A stretch of 64,000 bases of DNA, taken from Gammaproteobacteria bacterium. GTDB taxonomy: Bacteria > Pseudomonadota > Gammaproteobacteria > Pseudomonadales > IMCC2047. A program made the position numbers and the translations under genes. Positions 53,821 to 63,972 of this stretch are shown piece by piece; positions within the stretch are counted from its first letter, which is position 1; every line of letters starts with the position of its first letter. The stretch is from contig JAJFKB010000008.1 in the NCBI GenBank assembly GCA_021773395.1, forward strand, positions 1 to 64,000, read 5' to 3'. The notes below the pieces were generated by a model, which saw nothing but the letters and a program-made list of their open reading frames with translations, did not search any database and was not told where the DNA came from.

Positions 53821-55116
53821 TCAGGGTTGTCGATAAACCTTACCTGATTTCATTACCAGCGCTATATTTCGTATTGCTGAAATATTGGCTAAAGGGTCAC
53901 CCGCAACGGCAATGATGTCTGCCGACATACCAACGGCGATTTTCCCAATTTTATCTTTCAGCCCAAGCAGCTCAGCGCCATTAAGAGTTGCTGCTTGCAA
54001 GGCTTCCTGCGGTGTCATGCCAATATCAACTAACCACTCCAGCTCGCGCGCATTGTTCCCGTGAGGAACAACACCGGCATCCGACCCTAGTGCAAACTTC
54101 ACACCTTTGCGATGTGCGTCACCCATTAGCTCAGGGGTGATCTCAACGATATATCGGGCTCTTTCCTGTATATAGGCAGGCATCTCGTCAATGTCTGCCC
54201 TGAGATTGTCTCGTACCGAAAGCGTAGGCACGAGGTAGGTGCCTTTACGCTTAAAGAGAGCAATGATTTCTTTATTTAAAAAAGTACCGTGTTCGACGGA
54301 ATCAACCCCGGCGTTCAACGCCAGCTGAATACCCTTGGTGCCGTGGGCGTGCACTGCAACTTTCTTTTCCAGGCGGTGCGCTGTTTCAACGGCGGCAACA
54401 AACTCATCTTCGTAAAACTCGGGTTCTGCGTCTGGCCCACCCTGTGGCTTACCACCACCACCGGTGGCTGTGATTTTGATGACATCAGCGCTGCGTTTTA
54501 TCTGCCTTCTTACCGCTTTGCGACATTCAATCACACCATCACAAACACCTCCGCTGGCACGCTCATGCCATAGCGCCTCGTTGTAGCCAGTATCGTCGCC
54601 GTGCCCCCCGGTCACCGCAATAAATGCGCCTGCTGCGAGAATTCTCGGCCCAGCGATGCGGCCTCCGTTAATGGCATCACGCAAGGCAAAAATAGAGCTG
54701 CCCGGTGCGCCTAAATCACGGACTGTGGTAAATCCGGCATCGAGCGTTAGTTTGGCATTGTATGCTCCGTTTAACGCATACTGACCTTCGGTTTCTACTG
54801 TTCGATCTCCTTTATAGAGCATGAGCAAGTGAACGTGAGCATCTATTAAACCAGGGAGAACAAACTCATTGCGAAGATCTAAGTTCGTAATTTTATCAAA
54901 ACCGGTTAATTTTCCCGCTTCTACAAACCCCGGAATGATTTGTTGAATTTGCTCGCCAACCACTAGGATGCTGACATTTTCTTGTGGCGGCTTACCTGCT
55001 TCTAATAACGCCTTTCCGGCATAGATTAGGGTGGCTTCACGGGGTTCGTCGCTGTAGCCGAATTGGCTGCCGAGCACTAGCATTAGGGTAAGCGTCCAAA
55101 CATAGATATGACTCAT
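53821..55116 (-). CDS. Secreted amidohydrolase, Xaa-Pro dipeptidase/imidazolonepropionase-like
   Basis: 431 residues with an N-terminal signal peptide (MSHIYVWTLTLMLVLGSQFG). Metal-site motifs of the amidohydrolase superfamily: His-x-His in LIDAHVHLL, KKVAVHAHG, VEHGTFLN and the Asp in LGSDAGVVPHG. Most like the periplasmic prolidase-like group. It is 5 bp from the tricorn-like protease gene, so both act in the same periplasmic peptide or amide breakdown. Confidence 0.88.
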   Translation of the reverse strand: MSHIYVWTLTLMLVLGSQFGYSDEPREATLIYAGKALLEAGKPPQENVSILVVGEQIQQIIPGFVEAGKLTGFDKITNLDLRNEFVLPGLIDAHVHLLMLYKGDRTVETEGQYALNGAYNAKLTLDAGFTTVRDLGAPGSSIFALRDAINGGRIAGPRILAAGAFIAVTGGHGDDTGYNEALWHERASGGVCDGVIECRKAVRRQIKRSADVIKITATGGGGKPQGGPDAEPEFYEDEFVAAVETAHRLEKKVAVHAHGTKGIQLALNAGVDSVEHGTFLNKEIIALFKRKGTYLVPTLSVRDNLRADIDEMPAYIQERARYIVEITPELMGDAHRKGVKFALGSDAGVVPHGNNARELEWLVDIGMTPQEALQAATLNGAELLGLKDKIGKIAVGMSADIIAVAGDPLANISAIRNIALVMKSGKVYRQP

Positions 55117-55121
55117 CTTAT

Positions 55122-58100
55122 TTATCTCCGTATTCCCGCTCTGGGAAAGGCAGGTATTTTTACTTGTGGGCGTGATTCCAATGCGTGCATCATTTCTGCA
55201 ATGGCGTAGTTGAGCTGAGCATCTTCTCCCGCGTAGAGTTTGCCGGGGGCATTTTCAATCCGTATGTCAGGGCGAACGCCTTCATTACCTTCCGCCCAAT
55301 TACCCTGAGTATCATAAACCCTTTGCGGAGGTGCTGAAATAACACCACCATTGATGAACCTCAGTGGTAAGTTGGGGCCAATCAGCCCCCCCCAGGTCTG
55401 GGTGCCAACCAGAGGGCCAAGTTTCGCCGTTTTAAACAACAACGGAAAACCGTCACCGCCGGAGTAGCTCCAACCGTTGATGATCAGGGCTTTTGGCCCG
55501 TTATGACCGATAGTGGGCAAGGCATAATCCATCGCATTACGGCTACTGAAATAATTCAGTGGCGGCCGGTTAAGTAGTTCGACCAAGCGATCACCAAGCG
55601 CACCGCCCATGTTGAATCGTTCATCAATGACCAGTCCTTGCTTATGAAACTGCGCTCGAAATTGACGCATCAAATCGTTTTGGCCATTTAACGAGGTATC
55701 TGGTAAATACAGGTAGCCCAGCCGACCACCGCTCGCCTGTGCAACCTTTGCACGGTTTGAGGCAACCCAATCCAACTCACGTAACTTTTGTTCACTGGCG
55801 ATTGTTTTGACCAGTATTTCTCGAGCATCTTCGAGTTTAGGCGTGCGGCTGATAGAAAGCCGTACTACTTTTTCTAATTGGCCTTGAAAGGCTTTCCAGG
55901 GATCATCCTGAGTCGATAAAGGTATGCCGTTAACGGCCAACAAATAATCCCCAACCTTAACATTAAGCCCAGGCGCTGCTAAAGGCGATGCCGGAGCCCC
56001 GACGTAGCTACCATTTGGGTAAATTTTTTTAATACGATAGACGTTATTGGATACTTCAAAATCAATCCCTAACAGGCCTACCGATTTGTTCTCTGCGCGC
56101 CAACGAGAATTGGCTGCCGTTGCCCAAGTATGGCCCCCGGAAAGTTCTGCGGCTAATTCGGTCAGTAAAACCGACATATCTTCTTCCGTTGTCACAAAGG
56201 GCAGCCACTGGCGATAGCTCTCAACCACGGCGGGCCAATCCAGCCCGTGAATACCAGGGTCATAATAGAAGTCTCTGACGTAACGCATCGCTTCGTTGAC
56301 CATCTGCTCATATTCAGCCTTCGGATAGACCATCGCGGTCAAATTGCCAATTGCCAGCTTATCCTTCAGCTCTTGATCTTTTGCGAGTTCTACCAACCCA
56401 TAGGCGTCATCTTTTTTCAGCAAAATTTTATCGCCCGAGTGGGACGTTTCGAACTGACTCACATCCGCGATAACGCTGGCTTCGGTTTGCGTTGTAAAAT
56501 CATAAATCTTAAGCGTAGACTCGCCCTTCTTGCCCGGATCCTGCGTCGGCTGCTCCAGGTAAACCAGCTTGCCAGAAACTGCTCTAAGGTCTGCATAACG
56601 CCCCTTATTTAGGGGTAAGATTACTAAGCGATCCTCAAAACCCTTCTGGTCAATGTCGACGCGAGGTGATTTCTCTAACCTCTGCCATCCAGGTTGAAAG
56701 GGTGACAAACTATTAGCCCGCAGCGGTATCAACGCAATCACCGTTGAATTGCTATAGGTCCAGGTTTCATCGATATCACCGAATGTCGGCGCAAACTGCC
56801 TGTGGGACAGTAGGTACAGATAATTACCCTCGGGGTCAAACACCGGGTCGAAATCGTTATAGTCGCCACTCGTCACCTGAACCAGTTTTTTCTGGTTTAC
56901 CTCATAGAGAAAAAGCGCCTGGTTCAGATTTTCCAAATGTCTTGAAAAGGCAATCCAGCGGCTATCCGCCGACCATGAGACGCTAAAGCTCTCTAATTCG
57001 TAATGACCGCGGCGCAAGCCTTTGTCTATTTCTGTTATTTTTCCGGATCTTACGTTAATCAGCCTCAGCACCTGTTCATTGTCGATAAATACGAGTTTAC
57101 TGCTATCCGGCGACCACTGCGGTCGGTAACGATAGCCCTGCTGGAAATTGGTGAGGGTTTTTACTTTGTTAGATTTTAGCTGATGAATAATCAGTTGATA
57201 TTCACCCTGTTTATCTGAGAAGTAAGCAAGGCTTTGACCATCCGGCGATGGGTTTGGGTAACGTTCTGCGGTTCCTGGAGAATGAGTAAGGTTGGTAGTA
57301 ACCCCATGTTCGGCATCCAGTTCGAAAATATCCCCTCTGGCTTCGAAATAAACGGCTTTAGCGTCTGCGGAAAGCGCCGATGAGCTAATCTGTTTTACGA
57401 CTGATTCGATTTTCGCGACGATACTCTGCTGATCAAGCACCAGGTCGATCTCCAGGGGCTTGATCGTTTCATCTGTTAGCGTCAGAAGATAAAGCCGTTC
57501 GGCGTTTTGAAACACTATGTGATTGGGCCCGATGGATGGGTGCCGCACATCGTATTCAACAAAGTGGGTAATCTGTTTTTTTACTCCTGTCGTCAAATCT
57601 AGAGACCAAATATTACTGCGTTGATGTACCCCATTTTCGGACAGGTAATACACCTTATCCCCAGCCCACATCGGCTGCGAATCTGGGCCGACGAAATCTG
57701 TCAGTTTCCTGGATATCCCCGTGTTTTTATCAAACAACCATAAATCTGGTGCTCGGCCTCCCTCATAGCGTTTCCAGGATTCTTCCTGAAAATCCTTGTG
57801 AAATGTGTAGATAAGCTGGCTCCCATCCACTGACAAAGCCGCCGTTTCTCCGTAAGCAAGCGGTAATTGCTCCGGCAGGCCACCCAGCGCATTGACCAGA
57901 AACAATTTATTGTAGCGTGGACGTTCGCTGTACATGGTGGAGGCAAATAAGAGCTGTTTACCGTCGGGGCTCCAATCCAAAATAGCTATTGGTTCAGGGT
58001 GATAAGTCACTTGGTTTGGAATACCACCTTCGACATCTAAGGTGAAAATATTTCTGTTTTCCTGGTAGGTGGCGCTGTAAGCAACCTGTGTTCCATCGGG

Positions 58101-58331
58101 CGAAAATTTTCCACGTTTTTCACGCCCACCATCAGAGGTTAAGCGATAGGCGCGGCCACCGTCGAGCGGCACAACCCAAAGATCACTGGCGTAGGTGAAT
58201 AGGATTTTATCAGCGGAGACATCAGGGAAACGCATTAAACGCGCGTCAATGGCCGCATTTGACAATGGCATCTTTAACACCATCAATATGGTGACCATTA
58301 AAAATGCCAATACGAGACGGTATTGCCGCAT
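55122..58331 (-). CDS. Secreted tricorn-like protease (S41)
   Basis: About 1069 residues with signal peptide (MRQYRLVLAFLMVTILMVL, cleavage near SNAA). The first about 650 residues form two WD40/TolB-like beta-propeller domains (repeats such as FSPDGTQVAYSA, WSPDGKQLLFAS, PSPDGQSLAYFS, WSPDSSKLVFID). Then come a core with a PDZ domain (GDYLLAVNGIPLS) and an S41 serine protease domain with the serine in NGWSYSGGDGFPLL around residue 955. ATG at 58331 is chosen because the signal peptide then starts the protein; the longer TTG reading has no ribosome site. A complete tricorn homologue, periplasmic. Confidence 0.9.
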   Translation of the reverse strand: MRQYRLVLAFLMVTILMVLKMPLSNAAIDARLMRFPDVSADKILFTYASDLWVVPLDGGRAYRLTSDGGREKRGKFSPDGTQVAYSATYQENRNIFTLDVEGGIPNQVTYHPEPIAILDWSPDGKQLLFASTMYSERPRYNKLFLVNALGGLPEQLPLAYGETAALSVDGSQLIYTFHKDFQEESWKRYEGGRAPDLWLFDKNTGISRKLTDFVGPDSQPMWAGDKVYYLSENGVHQRSNIWSLDLTTGVKKQITHFVEYDVRHPSIGPNHIVFQNAERLYLLTLTDETIKPLEIDLVLDQQSIVAKIESVVKQISSSALSADAKAVYFEARGDIFELDAEHGVTTNLTHSPGTAERYPNPSPDGQSLAYFSDKQGEYQLIIHQLKSNKVKTLTNFQQGYRYRPQWSPDSSKLVFIDNEQVLRLINVRSGKITEIDKGLRRGHYELESFSVSWSADSRWIAFSRHLENLNQALFLYEVNQKKLVQVTSGDYNDFDPVFDPEGNYLYLLSHRQFAPTFGDIDETWTYSNSTVIALIPLRANSLSPFQPGWQRLEKSPRVDIDQKGFEDRLVILPLNKGRYADLRAVSGKLVYLEQPTQDPGKKGESTLKIYDFTTQTEASVIADVSQFETSHSGDKILLKKDDAYGLVELAKDQELKDKLAIGNLTAMVYPKAEYEQMVNEAMRYVRDFYYDPGIHGLDWPAVVESYRQWLPFVTTEEDMSVLLTELAAELSGGHTWATAANSRWRAENKSVGLLGIDFEVSNNVYRIKKIYPNGSYVGAPASPLAAPGLNVKVGDYLLAVNGIPLSTQDDPWKAFQGQLEKVVRLSISRTPKLEDAREILVKTIASEQKLRELDWVASNRAKVAQASGGRLGYLYLPDTSLNGQNDLMRQFRAQFHKQGLVIDERFNMGGALGDRLVELLNRPPLNYFSSRNAMDYALPTIGHNGPKALIINGWSYSGGDGFPLLFKTAKLGPLVGTQTWGGLIGPNLPLRFINGGVISAPPQRVYDTQGNWAEGNEGVRPDIRIENAPGKLYAGEDAQLNYAIAEMMHALESRPQVKIPAFPRAGIRR

Positions 58332-58448
58332 AGTAATCACTCTAAGTTTGTTTTTAACTAAACTTATATTCAAGGATGACAGGTTGATAACCAATGGGAC
58401 GCTTTTACAACACCTCTGTTGCTGAGGCGCCCCATCGGAATGAGTTGG

Positions 58449-60917
58449 TTATTTAAACGACATAGACCAGGTCAGACTGTAGCTGCGAGGATGCGGCAAT
58501 ATCACTGCACTGGCCGCAAAGGTATCAATCCCAAGGACATAATCCTCTTCAAGTAGATTGTTCACGCTAAGCGCCAATCGTTGGTTGGACCAGTTAAATC
58601 CAGCGCGAAGATTAACAACGGTAAAATCATCTGTTTTCAGCGGAAAATCGTTTGATGCCACTAAATCACCAAGTCGGGTCCAGACACCTTTACGAAAATT
58701 TGCTTCCAGTCGTAGGTAGCCATTGCCATCGTTAAACCTCCAATTATATTGGCCGGATAGCGCGCCCGTCAGCTCAGGGGCATTCAGCAAATCTTTGCCT
58801 GAGAGATCACCATCTGCTGAATCGAAATCCTTAAATTCTGCATCCATATAGCCAATAGCACCCGCTAATTCAATGTGATCGCCGATTAGCGTCTGAACAC
58901 TCAATTCAGCACCTTGACTGCGAGCCTCATCGGCATTATCAACTCGGTTGTCGGGTGTTACACCTGTTACGCATCCAACTGAAGCCGAGGATGATGCATC
59001 GACTGGCGTACCATCTGCCAGACGGCAAATAAATCGCCCGACTCGAACCTGCATATCCTCCCAGTCTATCCTGAATAAACTCACTTCCATGCGTGTACGG
59101 CGGTTGTTCAAGTACCCTTTCCAACCAATCTCATAATTAGTGACTTTTTCCTTATCAAACTCTGAGCGGGTATCTACCGCAGTCGCCAAGCCTAACTGCT
59201 CAGCTGGTCCAAGAAAATCGGAATCAGGTGCCACTCTTACGCCAGCCGGACGATAGCCCTGCGAGATAGTGGCGAATAACGAATGGTCTTCACTGAATTT
59301 CCAATTTAGCGCTATCCTTGGTGAGAAATCATTGTCGTCAGTATCATTTTGTGTAAATAACCGCTGAGGTAATCGGCCTCCTGTCACATACTGCATCCCA
59401 CCACTTTCATAAACAGGTAAGGGTAGTGTTTGATCAGGTCGCAGCTCACAGGCCGGTGCCAGAGGTGCTGCAACGCCGCCAATCACTTCTCTCGTGCCAC
59501 AGGCAAATGACGCATAGGTATTTTCCCAGCGCTGCTCATCTTCATCATAGGAATATCGCCCACCAACATTCAGGGTTAATTGATCATTGATGTGCCAGGC
59601 GATGTCGGCAAAGACTGCCCAACCTTCCCGGTCGACAAATTGCTGATTTTCATTGGGGTAGTCTCCAGGCACGGTAAGAAACCCTGTAAACCCAGGTACC
59701 GTATCAACCCCGGTTATAATACGGTTGTTGACTTCAAACTCGTCCTTGTAATAGAACGCACCAACCGTCCAATCGATCATGTTATCGCCGGCTGAGGCAA
59801 CACGGAATTCCTGACTAAATGATTCGGATTCATACTCATTCAGACGATTAAACAGATCCAAACCAGTATTATCGAGATCTTCAAACTGGCCGAAATCACT
59901 ATCGATCTGACCGGTAATGGAGGTGAAGGTAAAACGATCACCTTCATATTCCGCCTTAAAAGTAATGATATTATTTTCTACTTCCGTGTAGGTATCAGCA
60001 TTTTCGCAATTTCTATCATCATTATCCGCAAAATTAATAGATTCACCTTTGCCACAGGTGGCGCTAAGATTATTCGGGTCAAATCCAAGAATAAATAGCA
60101 CCGGAAAAGTTCCTGGACCGCCGTCAACCGGGACTTTCCCTAAGTTCCCTTCATCCTCGTCAATAAACTGCCCAGTTAAATCCAACGTCCAATCGCCTGG
60201 TTGCCACCGCAATGCCAAGCGGATGTTCGTATTCTCATAATCCGCATCGTTTCCTGTGGGTGAAAGGTTTTCAACAATACCATCACTTTCCTCATAGCTA
60301 ACACCCAATCGTACAAATAGATTATCTGTGAGTGGTGTATTAGCAACTGCCCCTAGCGAGTAAGTACCGAAATTTCCTAATCCGGCACTAATCATGAGTT
60401 CCTTTTCTTCATTTGGTTTCTTGCTCACAATATTGATTGCACCGCCGGTGGCATTACGCCCAAAATAGGTTCCTTGAGGACCACGCAGCACCTCTATTCT
60501 CTCAACATCTCCAAGCGGTGGATTCGCACTGCCACTGGAGACGCTGGAGACACTGAAGTCATCCACAAAAACGCCTATGGCCGGACGAGTCTGAATAATC
60601 CGTTCACCAGCCCCAGAAGTCAGATCACTAATACCTCGAATGGTAATATCCCCGTTTTTTGTACCTTGAGAATCATTCTCAGAAAAAGAAACATTTGGCG
60701 TCATTTGGATAAAATCACGAGCACCCTTCCAGTTACTCTGTTCGATCTGTTCAGCGCTAAAAGCGGTGACACTGATAGGAACATCTTGAAACGACTGCTC
60801 ACGCCGCTGGGCCGTGACAACCACCTCTTCTAAGGTAACCGTCTCCGCTTGAATAAATGGCGCGTACCCACTAACAGCAAAGACTGCTGATGAAAGCAGA
60901 TATAGTTTTGGTTTCAT
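58449..60917 (-). CDS. TonB-dependent outer-membrane receptor
   Basis: 822 residues with signal peptide (MKPKLYLLSSAVFAVSGYA), TonB box region LEEVVVTAQRREQS, a plug domain (DFIQMTPNVSF, IEVLRGPQGTYFGRNATGGAINIV) and a barrel ending in aromatic SLTWSMSFK. ATG at 60917 has AGGAG 8 bases upstream. It lies at the head of the minus-strand tricorn-amidohydrolase-DUF819 run and would bring in the outer substrate. Its style is that of the large receptor group used for diverse organic compounds, not specifically siderophores. Confidence 0.92.
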   Translation of the reverse strand: MKPKLYLLSSAVFAVSGYAPFIQAETVTLEEVVVTAQRREQSFQDVPISVTAFSAEQIEQSNWKGARDFIQMTPNVSFSENDSQGTKNGDITIRGISDLTSGAGERIIQTRPAIGVFVDDFSVSSVSSGSANPPLGDVERIEVLRGPQGTYFGRNATGGAINIVSKKPNEEKELMISAGLGNFGTYSLGAVANTPLTDNLFVRLGVSYEESDGIVENLSPTGNDADYENTNIRLALRWQPGDWTLDLTGQFIDEDEGNLGKVPVDGGPGTFPVLFILGFDPNNLSATCGKGESINFADNDDRNCENADTYTEVENNIITFKAEYEGDRFTFTSITGQIDSDFGQFEDLDNTGLDLFNRLNEYESESFSQEFRVASAGDNMIDWTVGAFYYKDEFEVNNRIITGVDTVPGFTGFLTVPGDYPNENQQFVDREGWAVFADIAWHINDQLTLNVGGRYSYDEDEQRWENTYASFACGTREVIGGVAAPLAPACELRPDQTLPLPVYESGGMQYVTGGRLPQRLFTQNDTDDNDFSPRIALNWKFSEDHSLFATISQGYRPAGVRVAPDSDFLGPAEQLGLATAVDTRSEFDKEKVTNYEIGWKGYLNNRRTRMEVSLFRIDWEDMQVRVGRFICRLADGTPVDASSSASVGCVTGVTPDNRVDNADEARSQGAELSVQTLIGDHIELAGAIGYMDAEFKDFDSADGDLSGKDLLNAPELTGALSGQYNWRFNDGNGYLRLEANFRKGVWTRLGDLVASNDFPLKTDDFTVVNLRAGFNWSNQRLALSVNNLLEEDYVLGIDTFAASAVILPHPRSYSLTWSMSFK

Positions 60918-61434
60918 ATTCATTACTCCTCATGGTTTTAACCTATTATCGAATACCTGCTAAATGCAGTTATTTCTTTATGTTTATAAGCACATGTTTG
61001 GCGGCCTACATTGAGAGTGATGATTTTAATTTAACATCACAAGCCACAATTTAACCCCATTAATAATATTTTTCAACAATATTATAATTTTAATTAATGA
61101 TGAATAAATTTGCTTTTACTGGATTAAAACGCGATTAATGCGTGTTTTTACTGACTTGAATAAAGAATCGTCTATTATTTAAAGGTATTAATTATATTTT
61201 TTTAATAGGATTTAAATATTATTAATATTCGGCGAGCACTATAAAGCGGGATTTGCTGACTGAAGGCGATTTTCTATGAACAGCAAGCCAATAGGGATTT
61301 TAATTGGCATACTCTTTGAGAAGGACACTCACCCTCTCCCTCCTTTTCAAAGAGAGCTGGGGCTGGCACCTTGAGGGCTTGACGCTTCAGCGATAGATTA
61401 TTTATAAAATGAGAATAATGACAAAACCTTTCAC
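60918..61434. other. Intergenic region between TonB receptor and pyk
   Basis: About 517 bp, strongly AT-rich from 60960 to 61240. It must contain the receptor promoter (minus strand) and the end of the pyk transcript. No convincing terminator with T run, operator or small gene was seen. A C/T-rich stretch at about 61327-61345 can pair only partially with the purine-rich part that follows. Confidence 0.4.
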
Positions 61435-62883
61435 TTATGAAACCTCAAGGATTTTCATAACATTTGTCGTGCCTTGGATACCCATCCGATCACCCTTGGT
61501 CAGCAACACCTGATCGCCTTGTTGGACGAGGTTTTTGCGTTTCAACTCTGTTATAGCCAAGCTATCCAGGTGGTTGCCAGCGACTTTTGCGGTGTCAAAA
61601 AAAATGGGCTCCACACCTCTGTATAGAAGCACCCTACGCAGAGTTTTGGGCTGATGGCTAAATGCGTAAATAGGAATCCCCGAGCGTATTCTGGACATCC
61701 AAAGCGCCGTATAACCGGACTCAGTCATGCAGATAATCGCTTTAATGCCCTGCAAGTGATTCGCCACATACATGGTCGCCATCGCAATGGCTTCATCGGT
61801 GCGACAAAACTCAAGATCAAGACGATGACTAGCCTTGGTGGCCGCCAACTGCTTTTCAGCACCAATACAAACTCGCGACATCGCCTGCACGGCTTCAATT
61901 GGATAATTCCCAGCAGCTGTTTCTGCCGACAACATGACCGCATCAGTACCATCCAACACCGCGTTGGCGACATCAAAAACCTCAGCACGGCTCGGCAGCG
62001 GGTTAAGAATCATTGATTCCATCATTTGTGTGGCTGTGATGACACAACGGTTAAGCTCACGCGCCCGTTTTATAATGTGTTTTTGTATTCCCACTAGCTC
62101 AGCGTCACCAATTTCTACACCAAGATCACCTCGAGCCACCATCACCGCATCAGATGCAGTGATCATGGCATCCAAATTCTCCAAATCGGCAACCGCTTCG
62201 GCGCGCTCAATTTTGGCAACAATCCCAGCGAGCGATTCCGCTTCGCGCAACAGACCACGTGCCTTTATAATATCCTCTGCGTTACGAGGGAATGAAACGG
62301 CGAGATAATCCACTTCTAATTCGGCGGCAAGTTCAATATCAGCAAGATCTTTTTCAGTTAAAGCGGCGGCTGAAAGCCCGCCGCCCTGGCGATTAATTCC
62401 CTTGTTGTTGCTCAATATTCCGCCTGTCTGCACTACGCAGCGGACGCGATCGTTCTGCACGGAATCCACTTCAAGCACTATCCTGCCATCATCAAGGAGA
62501 AGCCTATCACCTTGGCACACTTCGCTGGGCAAGGCCTCATAATCAAGCCCAACTTGATTGGAATCCCCAAGGTTTTTGTCCCAGTTAGCATCTAGGGTAA
62601 AAATACTGCCTGCGACTAATTGTATTTTTTTATCGACAAAGCGCGCGATTCGAATCTTGGGGCCTTGTAAATCGCCTAAGATTGCCACATTCAGTCCGGT
62701 TTTTTTAGCGATGGCGCGAACTTGTTGCGCACGCCAGCGGTGATCAGCCGCATCACCATGCGAAAAGTTTAGCCGCACCAAGTTCACGCCCGCCAACAAT
62801 AGTTTTTCCAGTACACTTGCCATATCTGTTGCCGGTCCGAGCGTAGCAACTATTTTAGTACGACGAAGCTTTAATCCTTCCAA
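61435..62883 (-). CDS. pyk: Pyruvate kinase
   Basis: 482 residues. [14 protein letters not shown] at the start, the K+/Mg2+ active-site [11 protein letters not shown] and [10 protein letters not shown], and a C-terminal allosteric domain. TTG at 62883 is taken because GGAG lies 9 bases upstream inside the end of gap; there is no other start nearby. The 13-base overlap with gap implies coupled translation. It converts phosphoenolpyruvate to pyruvate, consuming the carbon that the Eda route feeds into lower glycolysis. Confidence 0.95.
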   Translation of the reverse strand: MEGLKLRRTKIVATLGPATDMASVLEKLLLAGVNLVRLNFSHGDAADHRWRAQQVRAIAKKTGLNVAILGDLQGPKIRIARFVDKKIQLVAGSIFTLDANWDKNLGDSNQVGLDYEALPSEVCQGDRLLLDDGRIVLEVDSVQNDRVRCVVQTGGILSNNKGINRQGGGLSAAALTEKDLADIELAAELEVDYLAVSFPRNAEDIIKARGLLREAESLAGIVAKIERAEAVADLENLDAMITASDAVMVARGDLGVEIGDAELVGIQKHIIKRARELNRCVITATQMMESMILNPLPSRAEVFDVANAVLDGTDAVMLSAETAAGNYPIEAVQAMSRVCIGAEKQLAATKASHRLDLEFCRTDEAIAMATMYVANHLQGIKAIICMTESGYTALWMSRIRSGIPIYAFSHQPKTLRRVLLYRGVEPIFFDTAKVAGNHLDSLAITELKRKNLVQQGDQVLLTKGDRMGIQGTTNVMKILEVS

Positions 62884-63890
62884 TTATTTATTTCTCCTAA
62901 CACGAGCGTATTGTCCAGCATCCGATTTGAAAACCCCCATTCATTATCGTACCAAGCCATCACTTGAACCGCCTTTCCCGAAACCCGAGTTAAGCTGGCA
63001 TCAAATATGGATGATGCGGCATTATGATTAAAATCCTGTGACACCAGAGGCAGGTCATTATAGGCCAGCACACCTTTTAAACAATGCTGCCCTGTGGCTG
63101 CTCGCATAATCTCATTTACCTCTTCAGAGCTCACGTGGCGAGCCGGAATAAAGGTTAAGTCAACCAATGAAACATTGGCTGTAGGCACACGAACAGCAAC
63201 GCCGCTTAACTTTCCCGCCAACTCCGGCAATACCAGGCCTATCGCCTGTGCCGCGCCTGTTTTGGCCGGAATCATCGATGCCGTGGCCGCGCGGGCACGA
63301 CGCAGATCTGGATGATAGGTGTCTAGAAGACTCTGGTCGTTGGTGTAAGAGTGGATCGTCGTCATGGTCCCTGACTCAATAGTCAGCGCATCGTTTAAAA
63401 TTTTCGCTATTGGCGCCAAACAATTTGTGGTGCAGGACCCATTCGATATGATCTGGTGTTGCGCTCTTAAAGTGTGATCATTGACCCCATAAACAATGGT
63501 TGCATCGGCATCCTTGGATGGCGCTGACACTAGCACTTTCTTTGCCCCCGCCTGAATGTGTTTTAAAGCAAACTCACTATCCGTAAATAAACCGCTGCAT
63601 TCATAGACAACATCGACACCCAACTCGAGCCAGGGTAGTTTTGTCGGATCACGCTCTGCCAATACACGAATGATATCGCTGCCCACCTGAATGGCATCCG
63701 TACTCGCTGATACCTTTTTGAAAAAAAGGCCGTGCGTTGTATCGTATTGCGTTAGATGGGCGTTTGTTTGCGCAGCGCCAAGGTCATTAATTGCCTTGAT
63801 CTGTATTTTGTCCTGATAGCCGCCCTCATAGAGTGCGCGCAATATGTTTCTGCCTATTCGTCCGTAACCGTTGATCGCCACATTGATCAT
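62871..63890 (-). CDS. gap: Glyceraldehyde-3-phosphate dehydrogenase
   Basis: 339 residues from [15 protein letters not shown]. Catalytic Cys in [15 protein letters not shown]-binding GRIGRN; phosphate site [14 protein letters not shown]-terminal [16 protein letters not shown] at 63890 is used, since the conserved [15 protein letters not shown] begins there, although its ribosome site is weak (GAGG 15 bases upstream). Oxidises glyceraldehyde-3-phosphate, the other product of Eda. The gene overlaps pyk by 13 bases. Being outside the uronate operon, this may be the general copy or a peripheral-pathway copy. Confidence 0.95.
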   Translation of the reverse strand: MINVAINGYGRIGRNILRALYEGGYQDKIQIKAINDLGAAQTNAHLTQYDTTHGLFFKKVSASTDAIQVGSDIIRVLAERDPTKLPWLELGVDVVYECSGLFTDSEFALKHIQAGAKKVLVSAPSKDADATIVYGVNDHTLRAQHQIISNGSCTTNCLAPIAKILNDALTIESGTMTTIHSYTNDQSLLDTYHPDLRRARAATASMIPAKTGAAQAIGLVLPELAGKLSGVAVRVPTANVSLVDLTFIPARHVSSEEVNEIMRAATGQHCLKGVLAYNDLPLVSQDFNHNAASSIFDASLTRVSGKAVQVMAWYDNEWGFSNRMLDNTLVLGEINNWKD

Positions 63891-63966
63891 AGCTAAATGA
63901 TTAACCTCATGGATGGTGAAATATAATCCCTTTAATATAGGGTACATTAAATGCTATTTTAAACCC

Positions 63967-63972
63967 ATTATA
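63967..63972 (-). promoter_or_regulatory. Possible -10 box of gap
   Basis: TATAAT on the minus strand, about 77 bp upstream of the gap start. The sequence 17 bp further upstream (TAGGTT) is a poor -35, so an activator or extended promoter would be needed. The window ends just beyond, so upstream control sites cannot be seen. Confidence 0.35.
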
